A stretch of DNA of 64,000 nucleotides from Planctomycetales bacterium. Its GTDB lineage: Bacteria; Planctomycetota; Planctomycetia; Planctomycetales; Planctomycetaceae. A program made the position numbers and the translations under genes. The stretch is from NCBI GenBank assembly GCA_026400835.1, contig JAPLOA010000100.1, positions 107,226-171,225 on the forward strand. Reading direction: 5' to 3'. The notes beneath the pieces are model-generated. The model saw nothing but the letters and a program-made list of their open reading frames with translations. It had not been told where the DNA came from and searched no databases. Shown here piece after piece: positions 61,583-64,000 of the stretch (positions within the stretch are counted from its first letter, which is position 1; each line of letters starts with the position of its first letter).

Positions 61583-63808
61583 ATGCCTGAACGAATAATT
61601 CAGTCGAAGACGAGAGCTCGAGTTGTTGTTTTCGTACTTGGCAGTCTTGCGCTGGCCTTGAGCGTTGCAGACATCGTTGAGTCGGCCGAGCGTCAAAGAA
61701 TTCCATGGACTGAATCGCGGCTGGTGGGATCACCGGATCCGCCATTGCCCTATCGCGTCATGCGTGCGTATGAAAAACTGCCCCTGTTTGCGCCAGTATA
61801 TTTGCGGTCGGAGCCTGGCACGGATCGAATCTTCTTTGTCGATCATAAAGGCGACTGGAAGGAACCGGGTGGCCTGCGATATTTTGCTGACAAGGCAGAA
61901 GCCGACAGCAGCAAGCCGTTAATTGCTCTGGATCGATTGGTTTACGGATTCTGTTTTCATCCGAAGTATCGCGAGAACAAGCATCTGTATCTGATCACGA
62001 ATGGTCCGATGTCGGAATCGAATAAGCAAAATCGAATTTCGCGGTTCACGGTGTCGGAATCTGCTGATGTCCCCGGAGAGCTCAGGGCGGACAGTGAACT
62101 GGTGATTCTTGAATGGGACTCCAATGGTCACAACGGTGGCGATCTGGCGTTTGGTCCCGATGGTTTTCTGTATTGCCCAACAGGCGATGGAACCAGTGAC
62201 AGTGATACTCTGGTGACTGGTCAGGGTCTGGGCGACCTGCTGGCCGTGATGTTGCGACTGGACGTTGATCATCCGACCGCCGACAAGCCCTACTCGATCC
62301 CACCCGATAATCCGTTTATCAATGTTCCTGATGCGCGGCCGGAGATCTGGGCTTACGGTTTTCGAAATCCCTGGCGAATGGATTACGATCACGAGTCGAA
62401 TCAATTGTGGCTGGGACAGAATGGTCAGGATCTGTGGGAACAGGTCTATTTGATTCGACGCGGTGAGAACTATGGATGGAGCGTTCAGGAAGGCGGGCAT
62501 CCGTTTTATGTCGAACGTCCCAGGGGGGCCGAGCCGATCGTTGCGCCGATGGCCGATCATCATCATTCGGAATCTCGCAGCCTGACCGGCGGTGTTGTTT
62601 ATCGAGGATCGAAGTTGCCGGATCTTGTTGGCTGCTTCATCTACGGGGATTATTCGACGGGGAAAATCTGGGCCATTCGGCATGATGGGACGAAGGTTAC
62701 CTTTCATCGCGAGATTGCGGACACCACGCTTCAGATCGCCGGGTTCTCCATGAATGCTGCCGGCGAACTGTTGGTCGTGGATCATGCTGGTGGCTTTTAT
62801 CGGCTTGAACCTATGCCGCCGCAGGAACCGACCAATTTTCCTCGCATGCTGAGCGACACCGGTCTGTTCGCATCGGTTGCAGAGCATCGTCTTTTGCCGT
62901 CCGTGATTCCTTACTCCGTGAACGTTCAATTTTGGTCGGATGGTGCTCACAAAGAACGCTGGCTGGCGGTGCCGGGCGAAGAAAAGATTGATTACACGTC
63001 GACACGCGGATGGAATTTTCCAAATGGCTCGGTTCTGGTGAAAAGCTTTGCGCTGGAGAAGGTCGCGGGCCAGCCGGAGACACGTCGCTGGATTGAAACT
63101 CGACTGATGGTTCGACAGCAAAACGAGTGGATTGGCTATTCGTATCGCTGGAACGAAGAACAGACTGATGCCGAGTTACTCGATTCCAGCAGTGTCGATG
63201 TGGAGTTTGAGATTCAGGATCCGGCGGCTGAAGGCGGTGTGAGAAAACAGACCTGGCACTATCCCAGCCGTGCCGAGTGCATGGTGTGTCATTCGCGAGC
63301 CGTCAATTATGTGTTGGGGCTCTCTGAAAACCAGATGAATCGAGAGCATGACTATGGCTCAGAAAAGTTCAATCAGATTCAGATGCTGTCAGAGTTGGGG
63401 ATGTTTACGAAGCCGCTTCCAAAGCCTGTCGAAGAGCTGACTCGACTGAGCGACCCACTCGATAAATCCCTGGATTTGAAACAACGAGCCGCCTCTTATC
63501 TTCATGCCAACTGCTCCAATTGCCATGTTGAAGCTGGCGGAGGGAATGCTCAGTTCTCTGTTGAAATCGACGCAAAGCCCGAGCAGGCGAAGCTGATTGA
63601 CGTGAAGCCAGTGCATACTACTTTTGATCTGCAGGATGCGAGGCTTGTTGCGCCGGGATCACCGGAACGGTCATTGTTGTTTCATCGTATGCAGCGACGA
63701 GGACATGGTCAGATGCCTCCATTGGGAACAAGTCTTGTTGACAAGCCGGCGGTGGAACTGATTCGTGAGTGGATTCTGCAGTTGCCGACGGATACTGCGT
63801 CGAAATGA
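61583..63808 (+). CDS. Secreted PQQ-type sugar dehydrogenase fused to a cytochrome c-like region
   Basis: A 741-residue exported protein. ATG 61583 follows GGAGAATTGGTA and opens a signal region (VVVFVLGSLALALSVADIVE). Residues about 50-400 match the glucose/sorbosone dehydrogenase (GSDH) propeller: FCFHPKYRENKHLYLITNG, GHNGGDLAFGPDGFLYCPTG, PEIWAYGFRNPWRMDYD and GENYGWSVQEGGHPFY. The second half carries two haem-like motifs, CMVCH near 566 and CSNCH near 644, in a context found in planctomycete dehydrogenase-cytochrome fusions. An alcohol- or sugar-oxidising enzyme passing electrons to the cytochrome is inferred. The cofactor (PQQ or other) is not provable from sequence. It is in an operon with the propeller gene upstream. 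Confidence 0.87.
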   Translation: MPERIIQSKTRARVVVFVLGSLALALSVADIVESAERQRIPWTESRLVGSPDPPLPYRVMRAYEKLPLFAPVYLRSEPGTDRIFFVDHKGDWKEPGGLRYFADKAEADSSKPLIALDRLVYGFCFHPKYRENKHLYLITNGPMSESNKQNRISRFTVSESADVPGELRADSELVILEWDSNGHNGGDLAFGPDGFLYCPTGDGTSDSDTLVTGQGLGDLLAVMLRLDVDHPTADKPYSIPPDNPFINVPDARPEIWAYGFRNPWRMDYDHESNQLWLGQNGQDLWEQVYLIRRGENYGWSVQEGGHPFYVERPRGAEPIVAPMADHHHSESRSLTGGVVYRGSKLPDLVGCFIYGDYSTGKIWAIRHDGTKVTFHREIADTTLQIAGFSMNAAGELLVVDHAGGFYRLEPMPPQEPTNFPRMLSDTGLFASVAEHRLLPSVIPYSVNVQFWSDGAHKERWLAVPGEEKIDYTSTRGWNFPNGSVLVKSFALEKVAGQPETRRWIETRLMVRQQNEWIGYSYRWNEEQTDAELLDSSSVDVEFEIQDPAAEGGVRKQTWHYPSRAECMVCHSRAVNYVLGLSENQMNREHDYGSEKFNQIQMLSELGMFTKPLPKPVEELTRLSDPLDKSLDLKQRAASYLHANCSNCHVEAGGGNAQFSVEIDAKPEQAKLIDVKPVHTTFDLQDARLVAPGSPERSLLFHRMQRRGHGQMPPLGTSLVDKPAVELIREWILQLPTDTASK

Positions 63809-63869
63809 GTTGTGCGCACTTTATCCTGTAGTCAGAGCGAAAGTCTTTCCCCGGGCTAAAGCCTTAGGT

Positions 63870-64000
63870 TTAGGCACATTTCCGGGTGGCTTCTTGGGTT
63901 CTTGCTCCGTCGATCATGGCCTGAAGTTTAGTCCATCCTTTCCAGAGGACCAGCCACCCGGGGTGGCTGTCATGTTTTCGGTTCATGTGGCCGCCCAATC
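63870..64000 (-). CDS. IS4-family transposase, C-terminal end (cut by window edge)
   Basis: Reading the minus strand from the edge gives LGGHMNRKHDSHPGWLVLWK, then GWTKLQAMIDGAR and about eight more residues before a TAA at 63872-63870. The block 'LGGhl.RK.D..PGW..lW.GW..L..m..G' is the conserved end of IS4-type DDE transposases. Only about 43 codons are inside the window, so completeness cannot be judged. The terminal inverted repeat should lie just left of 63870. Frame agreement rests on my hand reading of the last lines. Confidence 0.6.
   Translation of the reverse strand, partial: LGGHMNRKHDSHPGWLVLWKGWTKLQAMIDGARTQEATRKCA

Noticed and set aside
58452..64000. Defence island or prophage on the right side
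   Set aside because: Apart from hipBA and one transposase end there are no restriction, phage structural, integrase or CRISPR genes; neighbours are metabolic.
1..64000. tRNA, rRNA genes and CRISPR arrays
   Set aside because: I looked for tRNA T-arm words such as ggttcgaatcc with matching acceptor stems and for evenly spaced direct repeats; hits such as those in trmB and ilvC lie inside coding sequence without cloverleaf partners.

Overview
The window looks like a chromosomal segment of a planctomycete (phylum Planctomycetota). The strongest evidence is six intact DUF1501 genes, two very large PSCyt1/DUF1549/DUF1553 (PSD1) cytochrome-type secreted proteins, a DUF1080 protein and many twin-arginine or Sec-exported proteins, interleaved with ordinary bacterial housekeeping genes. 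I see no tRNA, rRNA or CRISPR array. The family-level placement (Gimesia/Fuerstiella-like) is only a guess.

Left part (1-8 kb): a beta-helix protein cut by the window edge, a secreted esterase, a hypothetical protein, two solo DUF1501 genes, a YhcH/NanQ-like protein and a nested palindromic repeat cluster (about 4112-4375). An AraC-type regulator at 6713-7585 is interrupted by an in-frame TAG. It lies divergently beside a tightly coupled operon (7815-19476) of PSD1, DUF1501, PSD1, DUF1501 and a two-domain sialidase-like protein. Broken gene pieces follow (19489-20330), including a recognisable stub of another DUF1501 gene.

Middle part (20-46 kb): mostly core metabolism and maintenance. It holds pssA, apt, a phosphohexomutase-like protein lacking the catalytic serine motif, a DUF1501 gene, mtnA, ogt, thyX, prs, a DUF1080 protein, a TRASH-domain lipoprotein, coaX, a DUF11-type membrane protein, a CBS protein, a FabZ-like dehydratase, trmB, a transketolase, a DUF420 membrane protein, plsC, rsmB, aroA, ilvC and a site-2-protease-like gene. 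Several palindromic REP-like elements and clear intrinsic terminators separate them.

Right part (46-64 kb): an IS3-type transposase remnant beside an orphan Hpt protein, a sixth DUF1501 gene, an HDOD protein, a small unknown protein, floA, a RidA-family gene, a zinc-ribbon/HtrA/HEAT-like membrane protease, a sodium/proton antiporter, xylB and a hipBA module with three evenly spaced palindromic operators. It ends with a Tat-exported NHL-type propeller protein paired with a glucose/sorbosone-dehydrogenase/cytochrome c fusion, and the C-terminus of an IS4-family transposase at the edge.

No defence island, biosynthetic cluster or phage is visible. The most unusual elements are the duplicated PSD1/DUF1501 operon with its broken regulator, the phosphohexomutase-like pseudoenzyme, the hip operator array and the nested palindrome cluster.
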